Origin: Ahaetulla prasina
Lineage: Eukaryota; Chordata; Lepidosauria; Squamata; Colubridae
DNA: 64,000 bases
Direction: 5' to 3'
NCBI RefSeq assembly: GCF_028640845.1
Contig: NC_080542.1
Span: forward strand, 137,756,346 to 137,820,345
The position numbers and the translations under genes are program-made. Each line of letters starts with the position of its first letter. Within the stretch, counting starts at the first letter, position 1. A model generated the notes under the pieces. That model saw only the letters and a program-made list of their open reading frames with translations, was not told the DNA's origin and searched no databases. Shown one piece after another: positions 10,546-24,205 of the stretch.

Positions 10546-13500
10546 GGGGTGAATATTCATTTAATGACCCTTGATTATCAGTTAACAAGAGCAATGTGTA
10601 GATTGTGGTTACTAAAAGATGTGGTCATTACTTGGATAGGCAACATCGTCAATGCTAGAAGGGAGTGGGGTTTGCTGTTGGTTTATCTATAATTCCGTGC
10701 CCTGTTGGTGTTGGTGGGGATGTTGTTTTCTTCTTGGTAATTCCTTGATTAGGCTGTTGTTCACTACTTGATGATTTGTCTGAGTTAGTAGTTACTTGAT
10801 TAGGGTTTGCCGCTTGATTATTTGTCTGCTGTTGCTCCTGATGTTAATCCCAGTTTATCTGGGCATTGATTGCTGGCAAGGAGGTATTCTGATTTATTTT
10901 TCCTTTTTAGCTTTTTTATTGTATCTTTTGAATGTGTAAATGTGATTTATCTCTATGAGCATATTGACGACTGATTTGTCTGAGGGCCTAGCTTTCAAGG
11001 AATTCTCTAACATTTAAAAAATTTATCTAGGTTTGGGATGTTCACAGTGTTCCAGTTGAAACTTTGGTTAAGTCTGTCTCACATTGTGAAATCAAGGAGT
11101 TTTCATCGTGTTTATAGATGCACTTTACTAGTCTTTTGCCTGTCTCTCTTATAATGCTTATATTGTATGTTATAGATGATTCCTGGTGATGATTTTTTTT
11201 CTTCTTGTGCTACTGGTGAAACACTGTTTAACACTATTAAGATGTTTTGGAGGGCTTTGATTTGTGTGCTACAGTGATTTCATATGGTTGTACTAGTCTG
11301 CAGGTTGTTTTCTGTTGTGACTCCCAGTTGTGGATCAAGGACTATCTGTGTACAACAAGGGTAGGGGTGGGTTACAAAGCTACTGCGATCTATGTGACTT
11401 TTCTTCTTCCCCACTCCCACCCCACAATTATCGCTGATTATGAAAAATCAATTTGTAACATATCTGTAGGGTACCATCTTGGATTGGTTGTATTATGGGA
11501 GTTTTCATAATCTCAGAAGATACATAAATATCTTTTCTTGGATGTAGTCCTAAGAACTAAGAGAACGAGATTTGCAAGCAAATTGGGAGAGTTGTACAGA
11601 GCTTTAAGTTATATGTTCCTAATTCATTCTTAGATGAGAGTTTATAATACATTACATTTTAAAGTAAGGGAAGAAAAGCCTAAGTTCTTCGAATTTTTAT
11701 TGAGCTTCATCAGCCCTGAACAACACCTGTGTTGGCTGAGTGATGGCTACCAATAGAAGAGAAGACTGGTATGATGGGTGTTTAAATTCAGGAAAAAAAT
11801 GGAAAAGAACATTTTGTATCTTCTTTGATTTAAAGTTACATTTAAGTACATTTTTGCATAGAACCTCCACCCCATCCTACCCCAGGAAAGTGGTTCCTAG
11901 TAATTAAATATCTCAAAGAAATGGATATGCATCCTTAGTACATTCCTTCAGAGAGCCAGGAGTGCAGGTGTCAAGACACCTAGGAAGAATGCTTTGTTTC
12001 CCCAAGCAAAATGATCATGTCGGATATCCAATGAAAGCCGGATGTTCAATGAAAGATTCATAGTCAATGGTGTATTTTCTAATTATATTTTAGAACATAT
12101 ATAATGATCTGACTGGCTTTTTATTTCATTGGGAAAAAATAAGAAAAATTAAGCCTTTGCTTTCTGCTTAATTATTTCTGAGTAACTGTTATCAGAGGTA
12201 GAGGGTGAGTGAGTAGATTTGGCTTCTTTATATGGAGCCTGTGATGCAGTAAAGTCAGGAATTTACAGAATGGCAATGGGAAGCATTATTTTGTTTTTGG
12301 GGACAGTGCAAATAGGCTATTTTGTTCATTTTAAAAACTAATTTCAGAAGGCTAACAGCTTTCACAAATCTTTTGCTTCTATAATTGTTCAGCTCTTTTT
12401 TCTTTTTCTTTTTTTATTCCTTCATTTTGTTTTCTTGAAATATGTATTCTAGTTAGTCTAGCGAAAGAAAATAATTAAATTCTGCTTTTCTATCTTACTG
12501 CATTCTCTCTTCCCTAATGCTTTGATTTGTAGCCAGGATTAATTTGTGTGCCTTAGTTTCCTTCTTGGCCTAAAGGATTGTTCTTGGAAAACAGTGAAAT
12601 GTGATTACATATTTTGTTTCTGTATTCTATTCTTTGATTTGAATTTGATATCTAGTGTAGTGGATTGTAAAGGCAGTTGCCATTACAAACAGTATTCATA
12701 TATGGCTGTAGTCCTAAACACAAATATATTTACTAAACATTTAAAATTATGTTAGATGTGAGTTTATAATGAAAAGTTAAATGAGTGCTTAAAAATTCTA
12801 AATAAATAAAATGTAAATTATTAAATTCAGAATTGACAGTATTGCTTAGTTTAAGATAAGTAATATGCACCAGCATATTCTAGTGATATGCTATGTAGAT
12901 TAGTTGATAATCTAAACCTCTCTAGGATGTTTTGGAGTCCATTCATTCATGATAATTGCTAGTTAATATGAATATAATTTAAAGCAACAAAAGGCCCTAC
13001 ACCTGCAAAATGTTAACAAAAGTCTGAAACCTGAGGCTAAACCAAACATGTAATAAAGTAGCAAGTTTTGCGAATCATTTAAAGCTTCATAACCTGGTTT
13101 AGGATTGAGGTACATCATTAAAACACTCATATTTTGTAAATATCACACAAATACTTTCAAATATGTCAGTAGTGCTTGTTTATATGTATATGTGTAGCTT
13201 CCATGGGACTATCACTGAAGCAAGGTGACTGTACATGAAGTTAACAAAGGTTTCATTCGCCGTGTGACACTTTTTACTACATCTAATTAGAAATGCAAGA
13301 TATATTGTTGGCATTACTTCTCTGAGTTAAATGAAAGGAGGACAATATGATATATGTTTTATGTTCTTCAAAAAATTTTAAGTAGCCTTCAAGTAAATTT
13401 TAAGGTAGCCTTAGTCTTATTAATGGGTGTTCAAATAAGACAGCAGAAAGAGACAAAGGGCAACCCAAAGGGAATGTTCAGTAGGTATAAAATTATCAAA

Positions 13501-14495
13501 AAGAGTTATAAGACTCCAAGAGAGAGAAATAAAAGGGTGATTAAAAACTCAATAAATGATGGAACTCCACAAAGGTTAAGAGATGATGGATAATGATCAA
13601 ATATATTAATGAAAAGAAAAAATAGAAAATACAAATAGGGAAAATAGTAGCATACATATTAAGAGATAATAGAGTCTATTATAATTAAAAATAAGCTAAG
13701 CTTAGTAGGTGGAAGTTTAGGATTAGGTAATCTAATTGTATTATTATTAATAGTCTGTTAAAGTATATTATGAACTTAAACTTTTAAGGATTAGAAATTG
13801 TGGAGATTTTGAGCTATATTCCTGGGATTAATTAATTTTTGTTAATATTTGGCCTTATTAGAAGTCCTAGACATTTGGGTTATTGAAATTATGGTGGAAT
13901 AATGAGTAATATTAAATATTAGTAACTTAGTAGGGGATAACAAATACATGGTGCAAAGAAATATTATTTATGTTTAAATGAATTAATGGAAAAAATTATA
14001 AAAAATTATAAAGAGAGAATGGTACTGTTGAAGTTGGGAGATCAGGACTATGCATACTTATTTGTATTATTACTGTTAGCATTGTTTAAAAAAGCTTTGA
14101 CCCAGTCAATACAATGTCCACAAAATATGTATGGTGTATATTATGTTAAAAAAAATAAAAAAAGTATTTTAAAAAATAACAAATCATAATCGCAATTAGT
14201 CAATGCAAAAAATATTTTTGTAAATAAAAACTGATTTGAAAAGTAAATTTTAAGGCAGCTATAAAATACTCATCAACATTTGCGTATACTGTAACATTTC
14301 TTATCATAGTTTCATTTGGACATTTATCCAGTGTGATATTTTACAGTCACAGTTGAGCCTCAATTTATTTCTTTGGAATAATAAATTACAAATTGGTCAT
14401 AAGTAAATCTATATAACTCCCTAATTATTAAATGTAGGGTAAATTATGATAATAGGAATGATTAAATACATCTTGGGGTAAAGAACACTATAAAA

Positions 14496-14873
14496 CGGGG
14501 GTCAAACTCTATTTCATTGAGGGCCACATCAGGGTTGGGGTTGACCTTGGGGGACGGGGGGGGCATGGCTGGGATAGTTGTGGCTAGCTCAACATTGCTC
14601 ACATGGGGGGGGGGCTGTGGTGGGCCAGGTGGGGCTGGAGGGATCCATTGTATCCAGGGTTGGCGACAGCCCCTTGCTGAATCCAGGGCGTATCTAAGGC
14701 TGACCGCGTTCTGATCTAGATGGCTGCCAGCAAGTTTTAGATCAGGGCGTTGGCCAGCCAGGACTGACGCACCGTGGGCCAGTCCTTCACTGTTTCCAGG
14801 ACAGCCTCGTGGGCCAGATCTAACCACATGGTGGGCCAGATCTGGGCCCTGGGCCTTGAGTTTGACACCCCTG
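14496..14873. mobile_element. hAT-like non-autonomous element with perfect 8-bp TSD
   Basis: A 378-bp GC-rich element bounded by inverted termini CGGGGGTCAAACTC and GAGTTTGACACCCCTG and flanked by perfect 8-bp duplications CTATAAAA (14488-14495 and 14874-14881). The interior is non-coding and G-rich, with repeated gggccagat-type motifs. It belongs with the shorter elements at 24714 and 42524 by its termini. No transposase domain is present. Confidence 0.88.
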
Positions 14874-16393
14874 CTATAAAATTTAGCTTTTCCAGATGTT
14901 TGAATTTGAACATCCATAATATTATGAAAAATTATATTTCTTGCTGTTCTTTGTATCTGAACATGTTCAAAAACTCAAATGTGTATTAAGCATGAAGTTC
15001 AAATTTCTATTTAAAAAACCATAGGCAAATTAAATAAAAATTTTGCAACATCAGTACTTGCCTACATTACTTTAACAATTTAAAGCAGTAAATGGGTGGT
15101 GACAAAAGAAAAGTTTTGGCATACAAATCAGAAACACCAGGTAAATATTTCTTTTTTTGGTAATTATTGGCAATAGTTGTAATTAAAGTGACTCAGATTT
15201 TGAATTCAGTGGAGAACCTCACATATATCAGGAGTCAAGTTTGGAGACCCTCATTTGGGTTCTAATCCTGTTAACATCTGCTGAGGAGGCCTATTTACTC
15301 TTTTCATCTTTATGTCACTGTGACCAAATTGAAGGATCCATTAAATGTCTTACATCAGAGTTAAAGAAGCAATCCCCACATTGTGTCATTCTAAAATGGT
15401 TGGTTTTTTTCCCACATATAGAGGGAGACCAAGATACAATGCCATTTTCAGACAAATAATCCCATAGGTATACTTGTTTATGATTTGGATTAATTTTTAA
15501 GGGCTAAAAGAAAAAAAAATACTGAGCATGATAGATAAGATTTTAAGCATAACTTTTCACGTTCTTGCCCTAAAACAATGAATGAATGCTAGAATGCTTC
15601 AGATAATGTAATCCAAAAAAATATTTTTCTGCTTATGTTAGCTCTCCAGACAGTTAAATTATAAATGTAATAAATAAACATGCTAAATTATTGGTGGATA
15701 ACAAGTTGAATGGGGTTATTTGTAACAATGAAAGAAATACATAAAGCTGGAAAACTTGTGTTACTCAAATAATAGCTCAACGAAATAGGCTAAGAGATCC
15801 TTCTGTTTCAAGCATAGAAAGATTATAGGCATCAAAGTGTTAACATATAGTTGTAATGGGAGTCAAAGAACTCACAGTATTGTTAACTTTGAGTGTCAGC
15901 TGCTACATAAAATGACATATAAGAAATATTATACTCCTGGGTAATTTCAAAATTGTTTGTTTAAATTAACTTCATTAAGATTTATGCTCAAAGGAAATTT
16001 TAAGAGATTTGAAGCAGTTTCTCTAATGAAATATATTTTTTAGCCAATAAGAAGGATTGCCAAACTGTAAGAATTCCTTTTCTTTTCTGTGAATAAGTAG
16101 GCTTGCATAATGTTGCACTTGGGTGACACAAGCAATTGCTCAATAATTAGTTTATGACCTAGATCATTGTGCTTTTATTGCATTCATAAAAACAATGTAT
16201 CTCCTCATTTTTGTAATGGCTTCATTGAGCTGCTGTATCTTCTAAAGACATATTAAATTGTCACATGATGGAAAAACCAAATTCTCTGTCCAATCTTTTG
16301 TATGTGCTATGTGTTTAGCACTAATAGCTTAAAAGTAAGATATATAGTTTATTCTTTGGTGTGTGTAAATTAATGGAGCTGGGTATAGTTTTT

Positions 16394-17206
16394 GAATAGA
16401 ATAGAACAGAACAGAATAGAATTCTTTATTGGCCAAGTGTGATTGGACAACAAGGAATTTGTCTTGGTGCATACACTCTCGGTGTACATAAAAGAAAAGA
16501 TACATTCATCAAGAATCGTAAGGTACTACACTTAATGATAGTCGTAGGGAAACAGTCAATATAAATCTTAAGGATACCAGCAACAAGGTTACAGTCAAAC
16601 AGTCATAAGTGGGAGGAGATAGGTGATAGGAACGATGAGAAGATTAACAGTAATGCAGACTTAGTAACTAGTTTGACAGTGTTGGAATTATTTGTTTAGC
16701 AGAGTGATGGCGTTCAGGGGGAAAAACTGTTCTTGTGTCTAGTTGTTCTGGTGTGCAGTGCTCTATAGCGTCATTTTGAGGGTAGGAGTTGAAACAGTTT
16801 ATGTCCAGGATGTGAGGGGTCTAAATATTTTCACAGCCCTCTTTTTGATTCGTGCGGTATACAAGTCCTCAATGGAAGGCAGGTTGGTAGCCATTGTTTT
16901 CTCTGCAGTTCTAATTATCATCTGAAGTCTGTGTCTGCCTTGTTGGGTTGCAGAACCAAACCAGACAGTAATTGAGGTGCAGATGACAGACTGAATAATT
17001 CTTCTGTAGAATTGAATCAGCAGCTCCTTGGGCAGTTTGAGCTTTTTGAGTTGTTGAGAAAGAACATTCTTTGTTGTGCTTTTTTGATGACGTTTTTGAT
17101 GTTGGGTGTCCATTTTAGGTCACCCATTTGAGATATGGTAGAACCTAGAAATTTGAAGGTCTCTACTGTTGAAATGTTTAGTGTTCCATTTTTGTGCGAT
17201 TAGTAT
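16394..17206 (-). mobile_element. L3-like/L2-like LINE 3' fragment, AATAG tail, copy 1
   Basis: On the - strand it encodes a LINE ORF2 C-terminal segment: KLKLPKELLIQFYRRIIQSV, ICTSITVWFGSATQQGRHRL and NLPSIEDLYTARIKKRAVKI. Its 3' UTR (ttattggccaagtgtgattg on the + strand) runs into an AATAG-type repeat at 16394-16421. A second copy with the same UTR lies at 20067-20748. Such tails are described for snake L3/CR1 elements; I am less sure of the clade name than of the LINE identity. It is 5'-truncated and frame-broken. Confidence 0.8.
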
Positions 17207-17269
17207 TGGTTATCAAGGCAGAAAGCTGATTCTTATACAGTATCTACTGCTGAACATGTAGCATACTCA

Positions 17270-18780
17270 TTTATCGTATTTATGTAACCATGCAACTCAC
17301 AGAAAAGCATCTCACAATAAAAACAATAGTAAAATCAAAATATTAAAACAATTAAAAAGACATCAGTATTAACAGCAAGATAATAAAAAATAGGTGCTAA
17401 AAACAATGCAGTCATCTTGATTAGATTATGTTTTCCTTGAGATCACCAATACTGCTGACACAGCCATATTTTGAAACACTTCCAGAAGGATCTCAAGGAT
17501 GGGGCCAATTGCACATCAGGAAGATGTTGCACGGTGCAGGCAGAAAAGGCCCATCTTCTATTTCCACCAGATGAAATTCTTTTGTAGATGGGACCCACAT
17601 CACATCTCTTAAGCTAGACCTTATAGGATGGGTAGATGTACTGAGTGGAGGTGGTCTCTCAGATAACTTGGCCCCATGCTATGGAAGCCTTTAAAGGTAA
17701 AGCATTTTGAATTGGACCTGTAAGGAAACTAGCAAACAGTTCAGCTTGCAGAGCAGAAGTGTAACATGCGCCATTTTAGGGCACGCATAGCTGTCTGTCG
17801 TACTGTATTTGGCACCAGCTGAAATTTTCTGATATTCTTCAAGGACAAGTTTCTTGTAGACCATATTACAGTAGATATACTACTGTACATGAAATGACAA
17901 GGGTGAGTGTCTGTGAGCAGAGCCTCCCAGTACAGGAACAGGTGCAACTGGCACACAAAACAAGGCTGTATTAAAGCCTTCGTAGCCATGATTGCTACCT
18001 GCTCTTTGTGCAGATGTCTCCAGTTTAGAGGATCCCAGATCACACACTGTGTCTGTTTGGGAAAATGCAAGTTCATCCAGTACCAAATATGGCATAATCC
18101 ATGAATTAGATGGCCTCAAAATCCAGTCATTTAGTTTTGTCAGTGTCCAGCTGAAGCCTTTTTGCTCCCCTTCCAGATCTCCGTGATCTCCAGGATGTGA
18201 GGTCAACAGCCTCACTTATTCTGTAGGCAGAGGCAGCAAGGTATAGTTGGATATCATCAGCATATCAATGACCTCTCCCTCCATAATAGTGGATGATACC
18301 ATCCAGTGGCTTCATGTAGATGTTGAACCCTGCAGGATCCCACAAAATAGGGACTAAGAATGTGATCACTCTCCTCCAATTACCACTGATTATAATTGAA
18401 CTGAAGAGAAAGGAAAAGAACCAGCATGATGTAGTGCCATCCATCTCCAATCCCCGGAGCCAATCCAGAATGATACCATGGTCAATGGTATCAAAAGCCA
18501 TTAAATGGTCAAGAGATCATCCAACAGCATAACCAATGTTGCTTCTGTCCCATACCCAGGTCTTAATCCTGACTAAAAGAGGTCCAGATAATCTGGTTCA
18601 ACCAGAATCCTTTGTAGCTGCTGCACAACATGGTAGGATCCAGCAGTTATTTCTTGAAGATGGGGTAGACCAGTGTCTCCTTAAGAATAACCACTCAAAG
18701 AAGAATTCATCACTGCTAGAATCCACCCACACAACTCCTTGGCAGTTTTAGATGTAAAGAGCAGGTGACTGAGCTCATAG
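17270..18780 (-). mobile_element. degenerate L2-clade LINE (RT region and 3' UTR)
   Basis: On the - strand, fragments of reverse transcriptase survive: AFDTIDHGIILDWLRGL near 18500-18450 and FNIYMKPLDGIIH near 18338-18300. Both match the better-preserved L2-clade element at 55.3-63.7 kb, which has AFDTIDHGIL and LFNIYMKPLGEII. The lower-coordinate part is an A-rich 3' UTR. It is heavily mutated and non-functional; the boundaries are approximate. Confidence 0.72.
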
Positions 18781-19327
18781 TCATAAGGTCTCTGTCCACT
18801 TCCTAAAGCCCAAAGATTCAAACCATTCTCAAATAATAAGGAAATATTCTATCCAGGTATTTCCCTAGGACCTATAAAAATGATCCATACTTGGTAGCCA
18901 GATTCATTGAGTTAAGTTATGGAGAAATGTTATGTGAATGCATTAAAACAACAGGGGGGAAATGGGTTTAATCTAAATTTGTGTTTGGGCAATTATGTTC
19001 CCAGTCACCTGGGTTGTATGAATCCTAAATTCTAGAAAATGGGTAATAGTTAAATCCATACCTCATACCTGTAAAGAAAAGAGAATTTAGAACTGCTATG
19101 AAAACTCAATGCTCCATTGTGAAACTCATTGCGAAGAACCCAGCAACCAGAAGAAGCTGTTCTGAAATATTGATGTGTTGTGTTGCCTAAGCCACACTCA
19201 CTGCTGCTTCCCTAGCAAAGGAGGAAGAAGCAGCCATATCTGCACCAGGAAGGGGTTCTAAACAGGAAATATGGTAATCACAGTATCCCTATAAGAATTC
19301 TACCCCTTATATCTGTGAACAGCATCA

Positions 19328-19640
19328 ATGTGTACAAAGTAGTTTAGTTTAGTTTACTTCATTGTCATTGCACCTTGTACAACTAAATTAAATGCCATCT
19401 TCAGTGTACATTATACATAAAAAAAATAAAACACACATCCTTCACATTCCATATAACTGGATTGAAAACCCCTGTTATTGCATTAATATTACACTATACA
19501 ATAGAATTCAATATAATTACTGCTCTGGGGTAGAAGCTGGTTTTCAGCCTATTTGTCCTTGTTTTTATTATTCTGTACCGTCTGCCAGATGGTAATAGTT
19601 CAAAAAAGAGTAAGGTATGGTCACATTGCCATGACCACCA
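19328..19640 (-). mobile_element. LINE 3' fragment (L2-clade-like)
   Basis: On the - strand around 19600-19510 it encodes LPSGRRYRIIKTRTNRLKTS and FYPRAVIILN, the conserved C-terminal block seen in L2-clade LINEs. The 3' UTR begins at about 19500 and runs to the TTTAGTTTAGTTTACTTC stretch at 19341. It resembles the C-terminus of the element at 20067. Confidence 0.65.
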
Positions 19641-20066
19641 TGCTTATTTTGATACACACATATATTGTGGATGGGAAGATGTCATCACAAAATGAAGCTA
19701 GGTCTGTTCCTTCCTGATGCAAGGGTTTTTGGGAGGCAGGACTGACAAAACTGGGACAAACTCTACATGTCCCCAAATCCCATGTCCTTGGAATTGTATG
19801 CTGCCAGATTCAATGGTAGGAAACTATGATTAAGGCTAGATAATAGTATGATTAATGTGTGTGACTGGGACTGTTATGTAAGTACAGTCAAAGATTTCAA
19901 CAGAAATTTGAAAATATGTTGCAGAGTTGAAGGTAGGCAGATACGTTTCAAAAAAGAAAAAAAATACTATTTTCAAGCATTGTTAGATTTGTATGTTTTG
20001 CCTTTGCTTAATGCTGTCAAGTATTTTAAGCAAAATATTTCTTTTAAAATGTCCTGAAAATCAAAG

Positions 20067-20748
20067 GAAATAGAATAGAATAGAATTTTATTGGCCAAGT
20101 GTGATTGGACACACAAGGAATTTGTCTTGGTGCATATGCTCTCAGTGTACATAAAAGAAAAGATACGTTCATCAAGGTACAACATTTACAACACAATTGA
20201 TGATCAATATATCAATATAAATCATAAGGATTGCCAGCAACAAGTTATAGTCATACAGTCATAAGTGGAAAGAGATTGGTGATGGGAACTATGAAACGAT
20301 TAATAGTAGTGCAGATTCAGTAAATAGTCTGACAGTGTTGAGGGAATTATTTGTTTAGCAGAGTGATGGCCTTCGGGAAAAAACTGTTCTTGTGTCTAGT
20401 TGTTCTGGTGTGCAGTGCTCTATAGCGTCGTTTTGAGGGTAGGAGTTGAAACAGTTTATGTCCAGGATGCGAGGGATCTGCAAATATTTTCACGGCTCTC
20501 TTCTTGATTCGTGCAGTATACAGGTCCTCAATGGAAGGCAAGTTGGTAGCAATTATTTTTTCTGCAGTTCTAATTATCCTCTGAAGTCTGTGTTTTTCTT
20601 GTTGGGTTGCAGAACCGAACCAGACAGTTATAGAGGTGCAAATGACAGACTCAATAATTCCTCTGTAGAACTGGATCAGCAGCTCCTTGGGCAGTTTGAG
20701 CTTACTGAGTTGGCGCAGAAAGAACATTCTTTGTTGTCCTTTTTTAAT
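20067..20748 (-). mobile_element. L3-like/L2-like LINE 3' fragment, AATAG tail, copy 2
   Basis: Same family as 16394-17206 and better preserved. The - strand open stretch 20727-20347 encodes LIQFYRGIIESVICTSITVW, IEDLYTARIKKRAVKIFADP and a final RTTRHKNSFFPKAITLLNK followed by a stop. The 3' UTR ends in (AATAG)n at 20067-20086. It is 5'-truncated near 20748. Confidence 0.82.
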
Positions 20749-21543
20749 GAGTTAAAAAAGGACTTAATTTATGAGTTTAATAAATTAAGACAAACATAAA
20801 TTTGTATGGAACAGAAAAAGGAATCTTTGAATTGAATGTAACTGCTTTATGCTATTTATCCAAATATTCTGTTTTTGTTGTTTTTTCTATTTACATTTCA
20901 ATTCTATTTATATTACAATTGCTTATAAACATTTCTGTGAATAAATGTGACCCTTTGCACAAAGATCAGTTTCCTTTTCATCAGGTAATTTTATATGCTA
21001 ATAAAAATACAATCAAAACTGCATACAAATATAGCATCAAAGTATGGCATAATGCAGATATTAATGATTACACAGATTCTTAAGAATTCAGTGGATGGTT
21101 TTTGCTCAATAACTATTTGGAAACACTGTCTTGGCTTGTTTTAATGTTTTTTTAAATAACATCCTAGAAATCTCTCTCTTTGTTTTTTTACTTTAGCAGA
21201 ATAATTAAATAGTTGAAACTTCCCTAATTTCATATATTGGTAATAGCTATGTATTTTGAGGAAATATATAAAATTTACATTATGTTTTACATATTATAAA
21301 ATATATTTATATAAATATATATAAATATTTATAGAAATTTTTTGGACATTCTTTAATATTTCATATGATTCCATTTTATTCAATGATTTGGAAGCAGCTG
21401 CACAGAAAAATGTCTAATGAAAATGAAATATGTTTCCTGTGAATGGAATAAATTTCAATTGTGTTTCTGGGTGTAGTAATTACACACATCATGCAGTAAT
21501 TAGGCACTCATAGTGTAACCATGGTGTCTTTCTTTGTCTGCAG

Positions 21544-21663
21544 ATGGTCTGGGAAAATGGTTGTGTGGTTATTGTCATGCTGACCCCTCTCACTGAAAAT
21601 GGACTCAAACAGTGCTACCACTATTGGCCAGATGAAGGGTCAAATCTCTACCATATCTATGAG
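21544..21663 (+). CDS. PTPRN2: PTPRN2 internal exon b (PTP-like domain core)
   Basis: This 120-nt exon encodes 40 residues, from [16 protein letters not shown] to [11 protein letters not shown], with phase-0 junctions on both sides. The acceptor is preceded by tctttgtctgcag and the donor is gtattt. The sequence covers the central beta-strand of the PTP domain (VVIVMLTPL) and the conserved [11 protein letters not shown] stretch. As I recall the paralogues, [17 protein letters not shown] matches PTPRN2, whereas PTPRN has an arginine-type residue in place of the second aromatic and differs in the following residues. The exon follows a 12.6-kb intron rich in LINE remnants. It encodes part of the cytosolic domain that faces the secretory granule surface. 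Confidence 0.95.
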
Positions 21664-24205
21664 GTATTTAAAGAAAATATCTGCTTGTAAATTTGACAGT
21701 AAGCGTGTGGTTTTCGTTTTGTATAGAGGAAAATATTGCTTAATGGAATTGGCCTGCAAACTGAACTAAGGACTTACCATAAAATTCAAAAATTGTGTGA
21801 TTTTTCAATCATTTCAGTTTCATTAAAATTGATTTTCAGCATGTTCAGCCGAAAAACAGTTTTGTTCCGATTTTAAATAAATGTACAAAAGATTTTTAAA
21901 GTTTTCTTTTTTTTCCTAATACTTTAAAATACAAATAAGAAGGGAGTTAATATTTATAATAGTATAGAACTTATAAATATTTAACAGCTACTATAAATTC
22001 CACAATGTTTCAAAATATCTATTCTTGTGATAATTAAACTATTTTTTTAAAGTTAAACTTATTTATTTACATACAGAGGGAGGGAGGGAAAGAGAGAAAG
22101 AGATTGCTTTGATGTAATCACAGCAACTTTCTTTGCAAAGCAAATTGGAGCAAATTTTCGCTGCCAAGATTTGAAACCATGAGCTAGAAATGCTGTCTAG
22201 TTTTGGTGCTAGATTTGGATGAGTATAATTTCTAAAAGAATAAGCAGCTTTATAATCACCAAGTTTGTTGATCTATACATCATTCATAGGCAGCAAGGAA
22301 GGCTGTATTGTTCAGCTTGTTTTTCATGACCATTGTCTCAGTTTAATTGTAAACTAATTATAAAGGATTTCTTTTCTTTTTCTTTTTTTACATTTTTAAA
22401 AATCCTTCGCCTGACCACTGTTTGCCATATATGGGTGATTTGATCACCTGCAAATTTTGTTCTCTCTACAACATATTATTACTATTGTATATAACATACT
22501 ACAGAAGGTTCTTATTTTCTGTGGTTATGTTGCAAAGATTGCTGGATAATTAATGGGCAAGTTCTAGTAATTTTACATATATAAGTCAAATTGTCCTAGC
22601 TATTGAATACAGCAGTATTTTCTTTTACTCCACTCTGCCTGAGCTAGCATTATCTTTGTATATGAGGAAGAAGCAAACCCACTATTAGGTCTTATATTGC
22701 TGAAATTTCAGGGAAGGGGAGAACAGGAATTTGTCTTGAGGATAGCACATATTTTTTTATTTCTATTTTTATAATGTTTTCAAGGAGTTTTGGTTTACAA
22801 TTTAGACCATTCTTCTATTCCTCACAGCTTTATTTCTTTATTAGATGAGGAAGATTGTTGTAAACAGAATTAATAAATAAATTCAAATGTACCCTTAAAA
22901 CAAATCCACTTAGTGACTTATTTGAGGATGATTCCCTTACTGATAATCCACAATTAGCAATGACTCATGCAATCTGACTCAAAGTTACAACAGGAAGTTA
23001 CAAGAAGGTCCTTGTTTAATAACCCGCAAAACTTGTTTAATAACAGCAACAGAAACTGCCAAGATTGTCATCACTAAACAATGCAGGCACATGACATTTC
23101 AATCTACAGCAGCTTCACTTAATAACGGTCCCAGTTATCACTGTTAACCAAGAACTCCCTGTACTGTTTCCAATTTTAGATAGTATTATGATGCAGTATA
23201 TGGATTTAAGAAGGTTAACAGAAACTAACTTCTGCTTAACTTTTTTAATATGTGGTATAAATCACAACAGTGCGTCAGTAGTATTTTGCAATACAGTAAT
23301 ATTCATTTTTGCAAGGACATGTGAAATTTTATATTAGGAATACATAAACTGTGATGCTAAATTTGATTACTGGTTCTTTCCATTATTTATTCTGATAGTA
23401 ATTTTTTAAAAAATTAAGGTGTTGCAAGTAATGTTCTCTTACATCTACAAAGATTTGCTTTGCAATTGAGCATTACTGCAGCACAAATGTTTGTGGTTGA
23501 TATAAGTATAAGAGGCTGCTTATACTTTTTTAATTATAAGAGGCTGCTTAGCAAACAAATATCTTGAGCCTTATTATTTTTCCAAGAGCAAATGATGCAT
23601 CCACGTATCTCATTTTAAAAAGTTTATCATATAGTTTTACATTTTATTTAAGTCAAAATAGTTTAGTTAATCCATTTGTGAGGGTTAGTTGGAAGACTCT
23701 ATTTAACATCACTTTTAACATTTTAATATTTATTCCAGATGGAATAGAATAAGTTAAGAGAAACTAGATTTCTTAAACTGTTTAATGGGTTAAATAGGAA
23801 AAAAGTTTCTATTTGCAAGCCTAACATTCTCTCTAACATCCTATACATTTTCAGTTTAAAACAACTGGATTCATAATTTGTAGGAAAAATTGTGATGCTG
23901 CATATATTGTGATGCTGCATATATTGCCAGTAAAAAAGGAAGTGGTAACTCTTAAATGCCCACTATTTAACTTCTGCAATCACCGTATAAAATATAATAA
24001 GTTTATTTAGCAAAAGGTATATTATTTTTATCAGAGTAAATATTCAAAAATATTTTTGCTTTAATTCCCACAAGATCCCTGAAACAGTATATTTCATTTT
24101 AACTTGAAACATTTTCAGTCATGCCCTAATTAAGTTCACATAGAATTTTATATTTTTAGTTATATTCTATAGTTGATTCAGTTTTGCACTTTTATGTTAT
24201 AATAG
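21664..24205 (+). other. PTPRN2: PTPRN2 intron between exons b and c
   Basis: A 2.5-kb GT-AG intron, AT-rich. It contains a possible old MITE near 23002-23162 and small local duplications, such as an 18-bp repeat of TGTGATGCTGCATATATT at 23892-23927. No gene or conserved element is recognised. Confidence 0.85.
23002..23162. mobile_element. possible old MITE
   Basis: The left end (aggtccttgtttaataac) and right end (gttaaccaagaactccctgta) form an imperfect inverted repeat. The interior has TAATAAC motifs like those of the mariner-like MITEs here. No clear target duplication was found. Confidence 0.3.

Larger units (their letters stand above)
8906..21543 (+). other. PTPRN2: PTPRN2 intron between exons a and b
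   Basis: A 12.6-kb GT-AG intron. It holds a (TTTA)n tract right after the donor (8918-8943), an L1 3' fragment, an A-rich unclassified block at 10036-10545, a hAT-like element at 14496, and LINE remnants at 16.4-20.7 kb. I see nothing recognisable in 10550-14480 or 14890-16390 apart from short AT-rich stretches; the longest open frames there lack any family resemblance. Confidence 0.8.

Noticed and set aside
18265..18501. Possible small gene on -
   Set aside because: It is a reverse transcriptase fragment of a decayed L2-clade LINE.
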